Assembly (NCBI GenBank): GCA_024138015.1 | Contig: JAMXBB010000001.1 | Coordinates: 90,337,936 to 90,401,935, forward strand | Length of the DNA: 64,000 nucleotides | Direction: 5' to 3' | Source: Lumnitzera littorea | Lineage: Eukaryota > Streptophyta > Magnoliopsida > Myrtales > Combretaceae | Shown: one piece after another, positions 51,901 to 63,970 of the stretch | Layout: each line of letters opens with the position of its first letter | How positions within the stretch are numbered: the stretch's first letter is position 1 | Notes under the pieces: generated by a model | Databases searched by the model: none | Seen by the model: the letters and a program-made list of their open reading frames with translations, nothing else | What the model was told of the DNA's origin: nothing | Translations under genes and position numbers: made by a program

Positions 51901-52440
51901 TCATTACTCCGAGCTGTAATGAGCAAGAACTTGGCTGACTGAGATGTTTGCTTGTCAGTTGTCGAACTTGCTTATAATCGAATAGTGCATGACACCACTA
52001 AGCAAACTTTCTTCGAAGTAGTCTATGGTTTTAATCCCGAGTTGTCCCTTGATTACACCCTTGTACTTGTGCCCACACAAGAGGACCTTAACGTAAGAAC
52101 TAAAGCATAATCCCTTCAGTACATTTACAACAAAGTCACTTGGCTGCTAGACGTATGCGAGAGAAGACCAAAGGTAGAACGGCAAAATATTTTCAGTTAG
52201 GAGACTTGGTATGGCTGCACTTAAGCAAAGAGAGGTTTCTAAGCAAGAGGATGAATAAACTATCCCCAAGGGTTAAGAAACCTTTCAGAATCCTCTAGAA
52301 GATCAATGATAATGCTTACAGATTGGAGCTGCCTGAGGATTATGGGGTTTTTAACACCTTTAACATTGCCGATCTCTGTTCATATCACTTCGACAGAGAG
52401 TTAACTAGAGACAATTCAAATTTATCCCAAATCTAAATCA
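48930..52440 (+). pseudogene. gag 3' end and pol pseudogene of element 2
   Basis: The zinc knuckle lies at 49044-49085 (CX2CX4HX4C, with a TAG just before the last Cys). Protease has an intact D-S-G at 49343-49351. Reverse transcriptase runs 49961-50500, with one open stretch of 145 codons. The YFDD motif at 50380-50391 is in another frame because a few bases are missing before it. RNase H starts near 50810. The integrase zinc region is near 51350-51500, where the first His position reads Tyr, and the core runs about 51560-52030. The integrase C-terminal part is about 52170-52430. Stops replace Gln, Trp or Arg at many places. Products would process, copy and insert the element; none can be made intact. 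Confidence 0.87.
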
Positions 52441-52452
52441 ACTCGAAGTGAA

Positions 52453-53339
52453 TGATAGGAATCTAGTTATTGGGCCTTTGACCTGTAGCTGAGCTTAAGG
52501 ACTAGAAGGGCTAGCAAGACGGATCTTCTTACTTTAGCTAACTCTTGCTGAAGTTGAGTATCTTTTTGTCGAGTCACTCTGTATGCTGAGTCAAATAACT
52601 GCCCATCTCTTTAAAGTATATCGAATTGTAGATTACTAGGATAACAATCAGACCGTTCTCGAATACTCACTTACGTCTGAGTTAACTAACTACTTGGCTT
52701 CAGCTTTGCCGAGGTGCCGAGAGACAAAGCCCAGACTGATCCTTAGTTACCTCTGCTCGGACTAGCAATTTAATTATACTCTTTTGCCTGCATTCTTCAG
52801 TGGCTTCGCTAATGTATTACCGCAACATATGCAAGATCATGTATAGAATCTATCATACTAATAATTGTTTTTCTTGAATATTTATTTTTACCTTTTTGTA
52901 TTTTTGTATATTACTTTTTTAGGGTAATACCCTTTTTGTCTTTACCCTTTTAGGCATGTTGTCCTAAATTCTTGGGTATAAACGCTCCTTGTATTTGTAG
53001 CTATAAATATTAGATTGAACATTAATACACTTGGCATTTTTCTTTCATAAACATTACTTTGTTTACATTCATTTCACTTTTATCCTAACCCTTAAGTAAG
53101 GCTAGATGGCAAGTAACCTCACTTGACCAATTCGTGTATTATATCGAGTTATACTGTAAGTCATCGGGAGTTTTATTAGTCAGTTATATCCATTGGAGCT
53201 ATTCATAGGTTTTTTGCTTGCTTTTCATTTGCATTTGTCTTTTCGTGCATTTTTCCCCATCACTTCCTTTTTAAGCTTTCAGCAAACTTGGACTCATTTA
53301 GCAACCGGTCTTGTTTGTTCTTAGTCATAGTTCACACTA
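52453..53339 (+). repeat. 3' LTR of element 2
   Basis: Collinear with 34971-35856. It differs by many transitions, so element 2 is much older than element 3. Confidence 0.87.
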
Positions 53340-53345
53340 CACATA

Positions 53346-53564
53346 TATAGATATATAACATAATTAAGTTAGATATATATATATATATATATATCTATAT
53401 ATAACATTTACATGCTTAATATATACTTATGCTACAATATATATATATATATATATTGTATAAATTAAATATAGAACATAATTATGTTATATATATAAAT
53501 TACATTTATATACCTAATATATACTTATACTACAATATAGTTATACACAAATACACATACATAC

Positions 53565-53624
<60 letters not shown>

Positions 53625-53640
53625 AAATATCATATGTATA
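53346..53640. repeat. TA microsatellites and a (GA)n run
   Basis: TA runs lie near 53371-53400 and 53437-53457, and a GA run of about 45 bases near 53577-53621. The 70-codon frame across it is low-complexity. Confidence 0.9.
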
Positions 53641-56389
53641 ACATATAATCTACACACTTCACAATATAATTATAAGATACAAATATTTTTGTAAATTTAT
53701 GTGATAGCATTTGTCAATTTATATATAATACATATGTTTATATGTTAGCATTTGTGCTGCTTCACTGTTTGTTTGTTTTTATATGGTGTTAGGGCTCCTT
53801 ACTTTTTGTGACGTATTTTGCTTTTGCCAAGAAGAATGAATGAGATTTTTATATATTATTATACACTAACAAGGGTTATTTATATAATTATGCAATCATA
53901 AAGATCAAATGGAATGGTGATTCCACTTTATTAAAATTGGAATCGCATTTTACTTTAAAGTTAAAATTTTCAATTCCAAAGAATTATGATTCTGGCTTCT
54001 TAGAATGTATCTAAATATGGAAAAGGGAATTGGATTCGAAGTTACAATTCTACTCTAGGTCTGTTTGTGCACACCAAATAAAATAATATGATTTTTCATC
54101 TTATACTAAAAACCTATCCAAAAACTTATAATAAATTATCCTATAGGACAATTATTAGGTTGGATGAGTTTAACACCTTATAAGGATTTGCCAGCGTGTG
54201 TCCTTATATGTACTGTATACATTAACATTAGTTTATCTTATTATTATTTTTTATCAGGTTTGGGTTTTCCATTGGTATCTATTATAGTTTATAAACTTGA
54301 CCTAAAATCATGTATGTCAACTATAGTATGTAGTAATAGTTTGGAATATGGATGCAAGCAAAAGAGTCATTATAGGGTATTTGACCTATACTAACTCGAT
54401 ATTTACCTTATAGATTAATTCCCTAAACAATTTGGAACAAGTTTTGGGTATTGTTACAAAGCCATATAGAGTTTTGGATTGGGTTCCAAGACTAAAGTAA
54501 AACCCAATGAAAAAACCTAAACTTGATTATATATATATAATATAATATTAACGTCTATTACCTACATTACCTATAATAATATGTAATAGATACATTAAAG
54601 CATAGGTCATTTAATACCTATAATAATATGTTATAAATACATTAAAGCATAGGTCATTGGATTAAATTAGCTCCAATAATTCTTTGATCTTTTGTAATTC
54701 TCAAAACCATTAAACAAATGAGAATAAAATTTGACGTTTGTCTAATATAGTAAGAAAAAAACATGAAGATGATTAAATTGATGGAAGAATGGAAAAACAT
54801 TATGGTTGCACAACCAACAACGACTAAAGTTAGCAAAGGAGGTGGAGATTAGCTCTTATTTAAGCTTTTGAGAAAGCATATAATCTTTGATTTTGATGCT
54901 TTGTCTTCTTCTTAAGAAATTCTAAAAAACCGATGCTACTTTACGTTTCTTATTAATGGCTTTATTGTGTGGAAATAATGGTGCTGTATATATTAAAACA
55001 CAATTTTATTTAGATCATTTTGTTTGACAAAGGATATGTTAAAACATTTTCAAAATTTACTTTTCCAAATCTTTTTATTATTATTATTATTAGTACGTTA
55101 AGTTAGGTTGAGTCGTGAGTTTAACCTCCTCTATAGGGGCAAGTTTTGGGTTAGCCCTGTAAAGTATCGGGTTAGGTTCAATTTTGAAAGCTCGTCCCAA
55201 ACTCACCCTGATTACGTTATTAGTTTAGAATAAAATGAATTGGAATTGTACAAAATGGAATGGAATGGAATGAGATTAAAACAGATAAATCAATTCTTAT
55301 GTTTGGATATACCCATGCAATTGTTAATTTTATTCCAATATTATGTTTGGTTATAATTGGACTAGAATTTGTTTATAAAAGTATTTGAAAAAAATATACT
55401 TAATTATTGGATGTTGTACAGTCAAATCTTCACAAATTGATACTGGACAAATTAATAACCTCTCTAAAATAATATATATTTTTTCTCAACTTGGGTCAAT
55501 TTATAAAATTAGTAATTTTGGTAGATTAATAAAATAATAATAATTTAGGAAGACCCTCTTATAAATTTATAATCAGATCAATATCATAAATTAATAATAC
55601 TTTAAAATTATAAACATAACTATGATAACTTAGTAAAATATGAATATATTATTATTTTTTTCTTGAAATTTAAATTTAGTTGAGTTTCATCTCTAACTTT
55701 TCTCATCATTTTCAAAAGTTTCGACATCATCTTCACAAATTGCAACGAAAAATTGTAAAGAGTTGTTGCTATTATGAGTATTTCCTTTTGCATAATTGGA
55801 TCTAAAGATAGTGAATCACCCTCAATTTCATTTTCAATAGGGTTTTTGCTAAGTTAAAAAAGCACTTTAAATCAATAAATTATCAATTTATCGATGAACT
55901 GATACTTCTTTAAATTAATAAAATTTTATGATTCTAATATTATTAATTTATAGAGATTTTATTGTAATTAGGTTGAAGAATTGTTGATTCCAATAATTGT
56001 GATTCAAATTTCTAAGAGCACTTAAAAAAATGGAAAGGAGTATGGGATCCGGAATGTAATTCCCTATCGGATCCATTTCCGCATAACAAGTGTGCTAATA
56101 AAGTTTTAAAATGCATCTCAAACCTTATAAAAAATTATTAGATGAAAGGATTTGGATACTCTACATGGTGAGCCACTTCGGCCTAGGGACGAAACAGAGA
56201 GGTGGATCAATGGGGCACGAGCCATGATGCGGGCCTAACGCACCTCACAAGAAAATGTTGCGGGCTGGGTCCGAAGGTCACTATTGCCGGACATGAATGA
56301 TCATTAAAAAGGTCGGCGCTTTTCGCAATATACAAAAAATTAAGTGGCCATTTTAGCAAGTTATCGCAAGTTTTTTGACGCCCTAGAGA
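53641..56389. other. AT-rich intergenic DNA upstream of the helicase gene
   Basis: No gene. ATTCC/GGAAT-rich stretches (about 53900-54060 and 55220-55370) look like MITE remnants. The segment 56160-56330 is less AT-rich and close to the gene's presumed promoter. Confidence 0.5.
54569..54658. repeat. Tandem duplication, period 47
   Basis: Two copies of a 43-base unit starting ACCTATAATAATATG and ending AAAGCATAGGTCAT. Confidence 0.8.
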
Positions 56390-57037
56390 CCATCTTCATC
56401 ATCGTCTTCTTCAACTTCGATCTCTCTTTTTCTCTCTCTTCTCTCTCCCCATCAAGAAACAACAATTAATCCATGTCGAAACCAGCACTCTCTCTCTCCG
56501 ATTAACTATCTCTTTCTCTTTCTCAAGTCAAGAAAACACATAATCTCTCTCTCAAATACGAAAACAAGTTGTTACTCGACATACATAAATCTCTCTCATT
56601 TCTCATAGATCTGTGTAAATTTGTCCCTTCGAGTTTCTCAATTTCAAAACCTACTTGTTTGTTCTTGTTCGGTTCCTTATTCGATTAGTTTTACTATATA
56701 ACCTTAGGGTTTTGGAGTTTGAGTTTGATTTATAGTTTCAAGTTCGAGTCTTTTGCTTTTCCCAACTGGAAGCGAATAACTAGTTTTTGTTCCCCCGGTT
56801 CTTTCGCTCCAATTAACAACGAAAAAGAAAACCTTAGTTTAAATACTAAAATTCTCATTACTCATTAGGAACCGCTTTTTCTATTACTTTCCTATTTTAA
56901 ATTTTAATCTGTATAAACCCTAGCTTTATCATTTCCTCAGTCTATTTCTGTAAAAATCGCGAAATTTTAGTCATTTAGGGTTAAAAGCTTAGTTAATTAG
57001 GTTTTTGTTTCTTTTAGATTGATTTGATTTTGATACG
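56390..57037 (+). promoter_or_regulatory. Presumed promoter-proximal region and 5' leader of the helicase gene
   Basis: Strongly CT-rich from about 56400 (repeated CTCTCT), typical of plant 5' leaders, and ending at the ATG. A telo-box (AAACCCTA) lies at 56915-56922 and a reverse-type AGGGTTTT near 56706; such boxes are common in plant genes for RNA and translation functions. I cannot place the transcription start or exclude a leader intron. Confidence 0.5.
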
Positions 57038-59048
57038 ATGAACAACAATAGAGGAAGGTATCCACCAGGGATCGGCGCTGTGGGAGGGCGTGGAATGAAT
57101 GCAGCGCCGGGTTTTCAGTCTAGGGCGCTGCAGAATCAGTATGTGAGTAGGAATCATGTAGGTCAGTCACAGTTTCAACAGAATAATTACCCGCAACAAC
57201 TGCCACATCAGCAGCAGCATCAGCAACAGTGGCTTAGGAGAAATAGTAATCAGTTAGGGAGCGTGGATGGAACTGTAGATGAGGTTGAGAAGACTGTGCA
57301 ATCCGAAGCCAATGATTCAAGGTGGAAAATGCAATATCAATTTAATTTTTGATTGAAATTGTTTTTTCTTATATATATATATATATATTATAGTTATTGT
57401 TTCTTAATTCATTTCTTTGACTCTATGAATTGAATTTTAATTTGTGATGCTATGTATGGTAGAATGGCGTTGGAAGTTCGGTTATGAATTATGATATAGC
57501 CAATACGATTTGAGTGATGCGAAGGGAATGTTGGTATATTGGAAAGATAGTGAAAATGGGTTTATTATGCCTTATTATTTAAGTTTGTCCAAAACCTTGG
57601 AAGCAATTTTTCTGTCTGGAATTTTCTGTGAGGTGATATTAAATAGGCATATGCTTGGATATCGTGCTAGAATAGTGAGATTGGGATTGTTTAGGGTATA
57701 GTTTGGGAGTAACTTTCTATAGTCTAGGCTATTGAATTTGCTAGAAGTGTGTGTAATGACAGCATATTAATTTAATTCTTTTGTTTGTTAATCCAATTTC
57801 TGTCATATGGAGTTCCATATCTGTAAGGAAACAGCACATAGTAATGTACGGGCATAATGGAGAGTGCTAATCTGATAATACTTATAACTTGATTGTGCTT
57901 GGTTGATCTTTGGAATAGGATTCAGAGGAATCCAAATGTCTAGTTTTTAGGAGTGCTTGATGAGAATGTAAGAAAGGATAAATCTTGGCTTACAAATTTA
58001 CACACATGGACACACACAAAAACGTAGCTCCCAATTTGTTGTAATTGAGTTGCCCTCTCTCCTCTATACGTGATAAACTATAGAAATATGCATTTTCTGG
58101 AATCCTATCCCTTGAATAAATCAAACCATGCCTAATGTCTTGTTACAATTAATTTGTGCTTTTATTGGTGCATGATGGTTATTTTTTATTTTTGAGAACC
58201 TTCAATATTTTCTTGATTGCATATTGTATGGTAGTTACAATCTTGCTCTGTTTTATATGTTAAATAAGCAGTAAAGTTGTCTATGGTAAGAATAATTTGT
58301 ACGGTGGAAGCTCCTTTTCTGCTTTTACGTATTTGTATGCCAAGAATGTTCATATTTGTTTAGTCTTGTGGTCTGGACACTAATTCAGAGTTTTTTTCCT
58401 TCTTAACAATGAAGAGTAATTCTAGATTTTTGTCCATTCTATGGTGTGTTCATTTGGGGGGAATGGAATCCATTCCCCCCTTGTTCCCTATGTCTCTTTT
58501 ATTACCATGTTTAGTTAGTTTTTCGTCCTTGTAAACGCAATTTGCATGGAATCTGGATACCTAAAAAGTCCGAATGACAATTCTTTCTCTTCACCCACGA
58601 ATCCCAATGCAGACTTCATAAATATTTTTGTCTTTCTGAAATATCCTCAAACTTCATCTTCTTCCTTGATCTTTCTGAATGCCATCTTTTTGCCTTGACT
58701 CTCTCCATCCCTCCCTCCCTCTCTCACCCTCTCCTCTCTCACCCTCTCCTCTCTCGTCTCTCATCTTCGAGTTTCCTCTTCTCCTTACACTATGTTTGGA
58801 AATTTGATGGAGGGTGGAAGTTGAAGGAAAGCTGTGGAAAAGAAAAGAGTAGAAAAGAAATGAAAGAAAATATAATTTTTATTAGTGTTTGGACATTGAA
58901 AGCAGAAATGGAAAGAAACAGGGAGAAAGTTGTAAAAACATTTTAATAAGCTGACCAAATTACCCTTGTACAGAAGGGCTGTTGAAAAGTGGAGAGAAGT
59001 AGAGTATTTTTCTTCTTGTCTCAATGAGAGACAGCACAACTACACAAG

Positions 59049-59088
<40 letters not shown>

Positions 59089-62000
59089 CAACAAAGTCGT
59101 TTGTAGTCACACTGAAAAGGAAGAAAGGGAAACACATGATAAAGTGAGAAGAAGATGAACAGTTAAGGGCGTTTTGGTAAACTTATCAGATTTCCATCCA
59201 AATTTGGAGAGAAAAGATTGAGGTTTTTGAATAGAAATGTTTCTATTCATTTCTCTTATATTTATTTGATTTCCACTTGTTTTCAGTTATCCAAACATCT
59301 CATTTCTTTCCGTTTTTATTGATTTCCGATGGTTTTCATCAATCCAAACATAGCGTTAATCTTCTTCTTCCAATTATATGATGTCTCTCTCTCTCTCTCT
59401 CTCTCTCTAACCTCACAAAACAGTGAAGAAACCCAAACCCCCCAAAACAGTGGAGAAACCAGAAACCCAGAACCCAAACAACATCATCAAACCACAATGA
59501 TGACGAGAACACATACCCAGATGTGTGACACCTCGAAGGATAAGTACCAATTCCTAGAAGAGATCGGTCATGGTCGTTTTGACACAATCTACTAATGCTT
59601 CTGCCCACTTTGAAACTCCTATTTCACATGCAAGATCATTGACAAGGCTGTCTTAACCGACCCCATTGACCAACAATGCATTAAGAATGAACCTGAGATT
59701 ATCACCCTTTTGTATCCCCACCCTTAAATCCTCTCCATCATTGACATCGTCGAAACCCTTGAGACGCTCTCTCTCATCCTCGAGTTGTGCAAAACTCAGA
59801 TGAAGTTTGTACAATTTGAATTGGAACAAATTGAATTAGGATTTCAATTGAGATCAATTTTTTATAATTATCTTATAAATGAATTGAGGACAATTTAGTC
59901 TTTATATCACCCATTCCAGTTTTATTCTTTTATCAATTTTGTGAAGTAAACCAAGTGATATTAATTCAATGATAGCCAAGTGAACAAGGTAATACACATT
60001 GTGGATCTATTATGGCTTTATTCCAATACATTATAATACTAATTCCATTCTCTCTTATTTCATTCAGCGAAGTGAACGGGCTGCTAGTTGAAAACCCTTT
60101 TTTTTTTTCCTTTTTCTCTATAAATGAGGTGCCTTCTAATTGTTCTTTAATAGAGATACTTTGGTTGATGTAAAAGAACTTATTGTTATTAAATGAGCTT
60201 TTTTTTTTTTTATAAATATATTTATACGGATATGAAAGTTGTTATTATCAAAAACTTTGGGATCATCAACTATCTATATAATTTATCCATGACGTATTGC
60301 AAATTTTATATCATCTTGGTTTGGCTGCTTTTGCACCCACCTAGTTGGGCAAAATTTGTGACAATAACTTATTGTTTGAATTTCCTTTTGAATGTAGTTT
60401 TGAGTATCTGTCTTTTTATTTATTCTCCTTTCTCATTGCTCTTTTTTTGATGATGTTAATCCTTGACTATTCTCTCATTTTGTTAGTTCTCAAGACTGGA
60501 AAGCAAGGTTAAAGATCCCACCACCTGATACACGCTATAAGACAGAGGTATGATTCTTGATGTGGAGTGATTTTATTGTGGTGCTCTGTTTACCAATTTT
60601 GGTGGAGTAATAAGGAAAGGGTCTATTAAATAGTTCGAAGTGGTGATGCATCCTTGCATATAATGTTGATATTGTTATGTGAGCTGAGGTTTGATGATAG
60701 CTCTCCAGTTCTCATTTTGCTCATTTATGTGCGAAGTAGTTACCATAAAAAAGTAGTTAGGCAGCAGTAATTTATATGGATATGCTTGTTAGATGTATAC
60801 CGGAGGCACTTTTCAGCTATCTGATTCTAACTAGTAGTCCACCTTTTTTTCTAATCAAAGGTTTTTGAATGATAGGAATTTATTTTCATGAAATGCTTAC
60901 ACATGGAACAATGATAAGGTTTCATTAGCCCATTTTGGATTTGTTGACTTCATTGGTGTTTTACATCTGTGGTTGTATTTCAGGATGTGACTGCGACTAA
61001 AGGAAATGAATTTGAGGACTACTTTTTGAAACGCGAGCTGCTTATGGGAATATATGAGAAGGGATTCGAAAGGCCATCCCCTATTCAAGAAGAAAGTATT
61101 CCGATTGCTTTGACTGGAAGCGACATTCTTGCTAGAGCTAAAAATGGCACTGGAAAGACGGCTGCATTTTGCATTCCTGCATTGGAGAAAATTGACCAAG
61201 ATAACAATGTGATTCAAGGTTGCTCTTACCATCTTTATGCATCATTTTGCTCTTTTTATATTCCTTTTGCTTAAACTCTGTGTTATGCGAAAACTTTTAC
61301 AAAAGTGATGGTATTACCCTGCTGGGTTGACCTTGAGTATGTAGTGTTTGGTAAAATAATTATGTGATGGTGTTACAAATTTGAACCAGTTGATATCCAG
61401 GGAAACCTACAATTCTAATGCTGGGTGGTGTGTGGTTGTATTTGCCATTGCTTGCGATTGAAGATGGATGAGGAGAGTTGGTTTAAGCCCATTTGTACAT
61501 GGTTTTCCCATTACAAGTTAGGTGCTAAAAGGAGATAAAGAAGAACTCCATTGTTGAATATTTGTGCATATACATGCATCATTTCTTAATACTCCACATA
61601 TCTTGAAATTTCTTTTCTTCTCTTTTCTTTTTCCATTTTGGGGGGTGGCAGTGCACCTAGCTTGAGGTTTGATGTGTCATGCAATATAAAAGGTAGTTGT
61701 TTAGACAAGTATGAAAGTTATGCTGTGGATTTGATTCTGCTTTGAATTCTTGCTCAATAAGATTTATTGTTTGGATTAATGAGCTTTTTTGCTTATTTGA
61801 TCCTGACTTTAGGGACAGAAATATATAATGTTCAATGTTTAAATTTATTTGCACTAATTTGGTTGTTTGCTGAATGTCTTTTGCTCTAGACTGTGTTTTA
61901 GTTTGGTTTTGTATTAACTTTGAATTTCTCAGCTACTTGGCCATGGCTTTCTTCCTGTTGCAATAGCAACTGATTTCAATTACTCTTGATGCAGTTGTAA

Positions 62001-63970
62001 TTCTTGTTCCGACTCGAGAATTGGCTCTTCAAACTTCCCAAGTGTGCAAGGAGCTGGGGAAGCACTTAAAAATTCAAGTGATGGTTACTACTGGTGGAAC
62101 CAGTTTAAAGGATGATATCATGCGTCTATATCAACCCGTTCATTTGCTTGTTGGGACCCCTGGAAGAATATTGGATCTTGCTAAAAAGGGGGTCTGCATT
62201 TTGAAAGATTGTTCAATGCTTGTTATGGATGAGGTAGGCACTTGAAACAGATGATCAGATAGTTTCTCTTTTTGTAGCAGTAGTAATAGATTGCGGGGCT
62301 GATTTTGTTCCAATGTGGTCTTGACAAACCTTCTAGAATGGAAGTGTTTACAATTGATAAAATAAAAAGGAAAGAAGCATATCCTTGTTTGGAGAAATGG
62401 CTTTTATGCTGTTCTTCTTTCTGCTATTGGTCTTGCTATCATTTTATTGAATAGAAACACTCCCTCAATATTGTCTGTTACTCGTCTCTTGGAGGGAGAA
62501 ATAATTGCATTGTAACAAATCACCGATCTGTACCATTCCTCGGTTTTATAAGGCCTCGTTCATGTATTTGAAACCATCACCAAATAATGTATCTTTGATA
62601 ACTCTAGCTCTAATATCTGATGCTACAAGCACTGTATCTGTTTTAGGCTGACAAGCTTTTGTCTCCGGAGTTTCAACCTTCTGTCGAGCAGCTAATTCGG
62701 TTTCTTCCAGCCAATCGTCAAATTTTGATGTACTCAGCCACATTTCCTGTTACTGTTAAGGATTTCAAGGAGAGATATCTACAGAAACCTTATATTATAA
62801 ACCTTATGGATGAGCTTACACTGAAGGGGATTACACAGTTCTATGCTTTTGTTGAAGAAAGACAGAAAGTCCATTGTCTTAACACACTGTTCTCAAAGGT
62901 TTCTATCAGGACTGAAGAGTAAATGCTGTTGTTTTTTGTGGGCGTTTAAATTTGCTGTTTTACTTGATTAATTACATGGTTTCATCTCCAGCTTCAAATC
63001 AACCAATCCATTATTTTTTGCAACTCAGTCAATCGGGTGGAGCTTTTAGCCAAGAAGATTACTGAACTTGGCTATTCCTGTTTCTATATTCATGCGAAAA
63101 TGCTGCAAGACCATCGGAACAGAGTTTTTCATGATTTCCGCAATGGTGCATGCAGGAACCTTGTTTGTACTGGTATGGTTTATCTTATCTTATTTTTGGT
63201 TACTTGCATTGCAGTGCTTTCTTTTCATCCTTTAGGTAAAATTTCACTTTGTGTACTTGATATTTTGTTACCTGTGTCTTTATCTTTAGGCCAACCTCCC
63301 TGAGGCCACGACCTGCCACATGTGGTGGCTGGCCTCTCCTTGGCATTCATGGTGGTATGTGGTCAAGGGAGGGTGAGGTTCATGCTTGGCCTTGGTGTGG
63401 CTAGCTTCTTGTTCTTCTTCCATCTCTCTCTCTGTCTCCCCCCTTTGTTTCCCTTTATTTTTGTCTCCCCTCCCCAACCCACCCACAACAACAAACCAAA
63501 TCTTCTCCCAAGCGTTCTTTCCCCTTTTTTACCGCTCTTTTCAAATATCGTTCTGCATGATATATTTGATAATATCGAAATGTTATTTTATTGAATTAAT
63601 TATTGCACTATAATTATTTCCTAAATATATTTATAGTGGATCAGCCACGTAATCTCATAGTGTGATTTGCCCTTACCATGACTAATTGGGGTTTCTGTAA
63701 AAGGACTGCTAATTTCATTAATTAATTTACCATTCTTTGTACATCTGATATGCAGTTGCTGGCTTTAAAGTTCATTCTTCTAGTTTCACTGTGTTTATTC
63801 ATGCTTCCTCAGTGCTTATTGTTTGTTCAATTAGTATTTTTTGTGGTTTTCCTTTCTAATATATCTGGGTGGACATTGCAGATCTTTTTACTAGGGGGAT
63901 TGATATCCAAGCTGTAAATGTTGTTATCAACTTTGATTTTCCCAAAAATTCAGAGACATATTTGCATAGG
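57038..63970 (+). CDS. RH8: DEAD-box RNA helicase of the DDX6/DHH1 class (RH6/RH8/RH12 group), 3' end outside window
   Basis: ATP-dependent RNA helicase of cytoplasmic P-bodies; the family promotes mRNA decapping, storage and translational repression. Exons: 57038-57321, 60487-60547, 60984-61218, 61995-62233, 62647-62898, 62992-63172, 63882-63970. All join in frame at GT-AG sites. The start MNNNRGRYPPGIGA matches the family N-terminus and is followed by a Gln-rich, disordered tail (about residues 45-65) and the EVEKTVQSE motif. Visible helicase motifs: Q motif (FERPSPIQ), I (AKNGTGKT), Ia (PTRELALQ), Ib (TPGR), II (DEAD, split DE/AD by intron 4), III (SAT), IV (SIIFCNS), V (TRGID). Motif VI is cut at HR by the window edge; the last 60-70 residues of the usual length are missing. 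No damage is seen. The symbol is by family; RH6, RH8 and RH12 cannot be told apart here. Confidence 0.95.
58456..58480. repeat. Perfect 25-base hairpin
   Basis: GGGGGGAATGGA, one base, TCCATTCCCCCC. The surrounding text (GTGTTCATTTGG, GGAATGG) suggests a MITE fragment. Confidence 0.8.
58788..59355. mobile_element. Tourist-like (PIF/Harbinger) MITE, 568 bp, in intron 1
   Basis: The ends CACTATGTTTGG and, reverse complemented, CGCTATGTTTGG form terminal inverted repeats. TTA lies on both sides (58785-58787 and 59356-59358), the 3-base duplication of PIF/Harbinger elements. The interior is non-coding with a GA run at 59052-59081. Confidence 0.8.
59521..59805 (+). pseudogene. PEP-carboxylase-kinase-like pseudogene fragment
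   Basis: One reading frame gives MCDTSKDKYQFLEEIGHGRF, then an ATP-loop remnant, a CKIIDKAVLTDP segment carrying the catalytic-lysine position, NEPEIITLL-PHP, and LSLILELC. This follows the order of the N-terminal kinase lobe of plant phosphoenolpyruvate carboxylase kinases, small Ser/Thr kinases without extra domains. Three in-frame stops (59593, 59611 and near 59728) interrupt it, and the third Gly of the loop is Asp. The C-terminal lobe, with HRD and DFG motifs, is absent. It lies inside intron 1 in the same orientation as the helicase gene and is probably a captured or retroposed fragment. Another CDPK-related kinase is the alternative. Confidence 0.72.
63173..63881 (+). other. Intron 6 of the helicase gene
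   Basis: GT at 63173-63174 and AG at 63880-63881. It contains an unusually GC-rich block (about 63288-63500) with GGCC-rich inverted segments and a CT-rich stretch, unlike the other introns; probably a small insertion. Open frames across it are not credible genes. Confidence 0.8.

Larger units (their letters stand above)
34971..53340 (+). mobile_element. Ty3/gypsy retrotransposon split by nested elements (element 2)
   Basis: The LTRs are 34971-35856 and 52453-53339. ACATA precedes the left LTR (34966-34970) and follows the right one (53341-53345), but the flanks are TA-rich, so the duplication is not fully secure. Removing 36951-48929 leaves about 6.4 kb: LTR, tRNA-iMet primer site, gag, protease, RT, RNase H, integrase, LTR. 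It resembles element 1 in gene order and protein wording but has a different LTR. Stops and at least one frame change show it is inactive. No chromodomain is apparent after the integrase C-terminal region. Confidence 0.88.
57322..60486 (+). other. Intron 1 of the helicase gene (3.2 kb)
   Basis: GT at 57322 and AG at 60485-60486. It holds a TA run (57371-57388), a perfect 25-base hairpin (58456), a Tourist-like MITE (58788-59355), a CT run (59383-59408) and a kinase pseudogene fragment (59521-59805). The open frames at 57510-57701 and 60193-60450 have no recognised domain. Confidence 0.85.

Noticed and set aside
53429..53641. 70-codon frame over microsatellites
   Set aside because: Encoded by TA and GA repeats only.
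57510..57701. 63-codon frame in intron 1 as an extra exon
   Set aside because: Exon 1 joins exon 2 directly in frame to give the conserved family sequence. The frame has no similarity to the helicase N-terminus.
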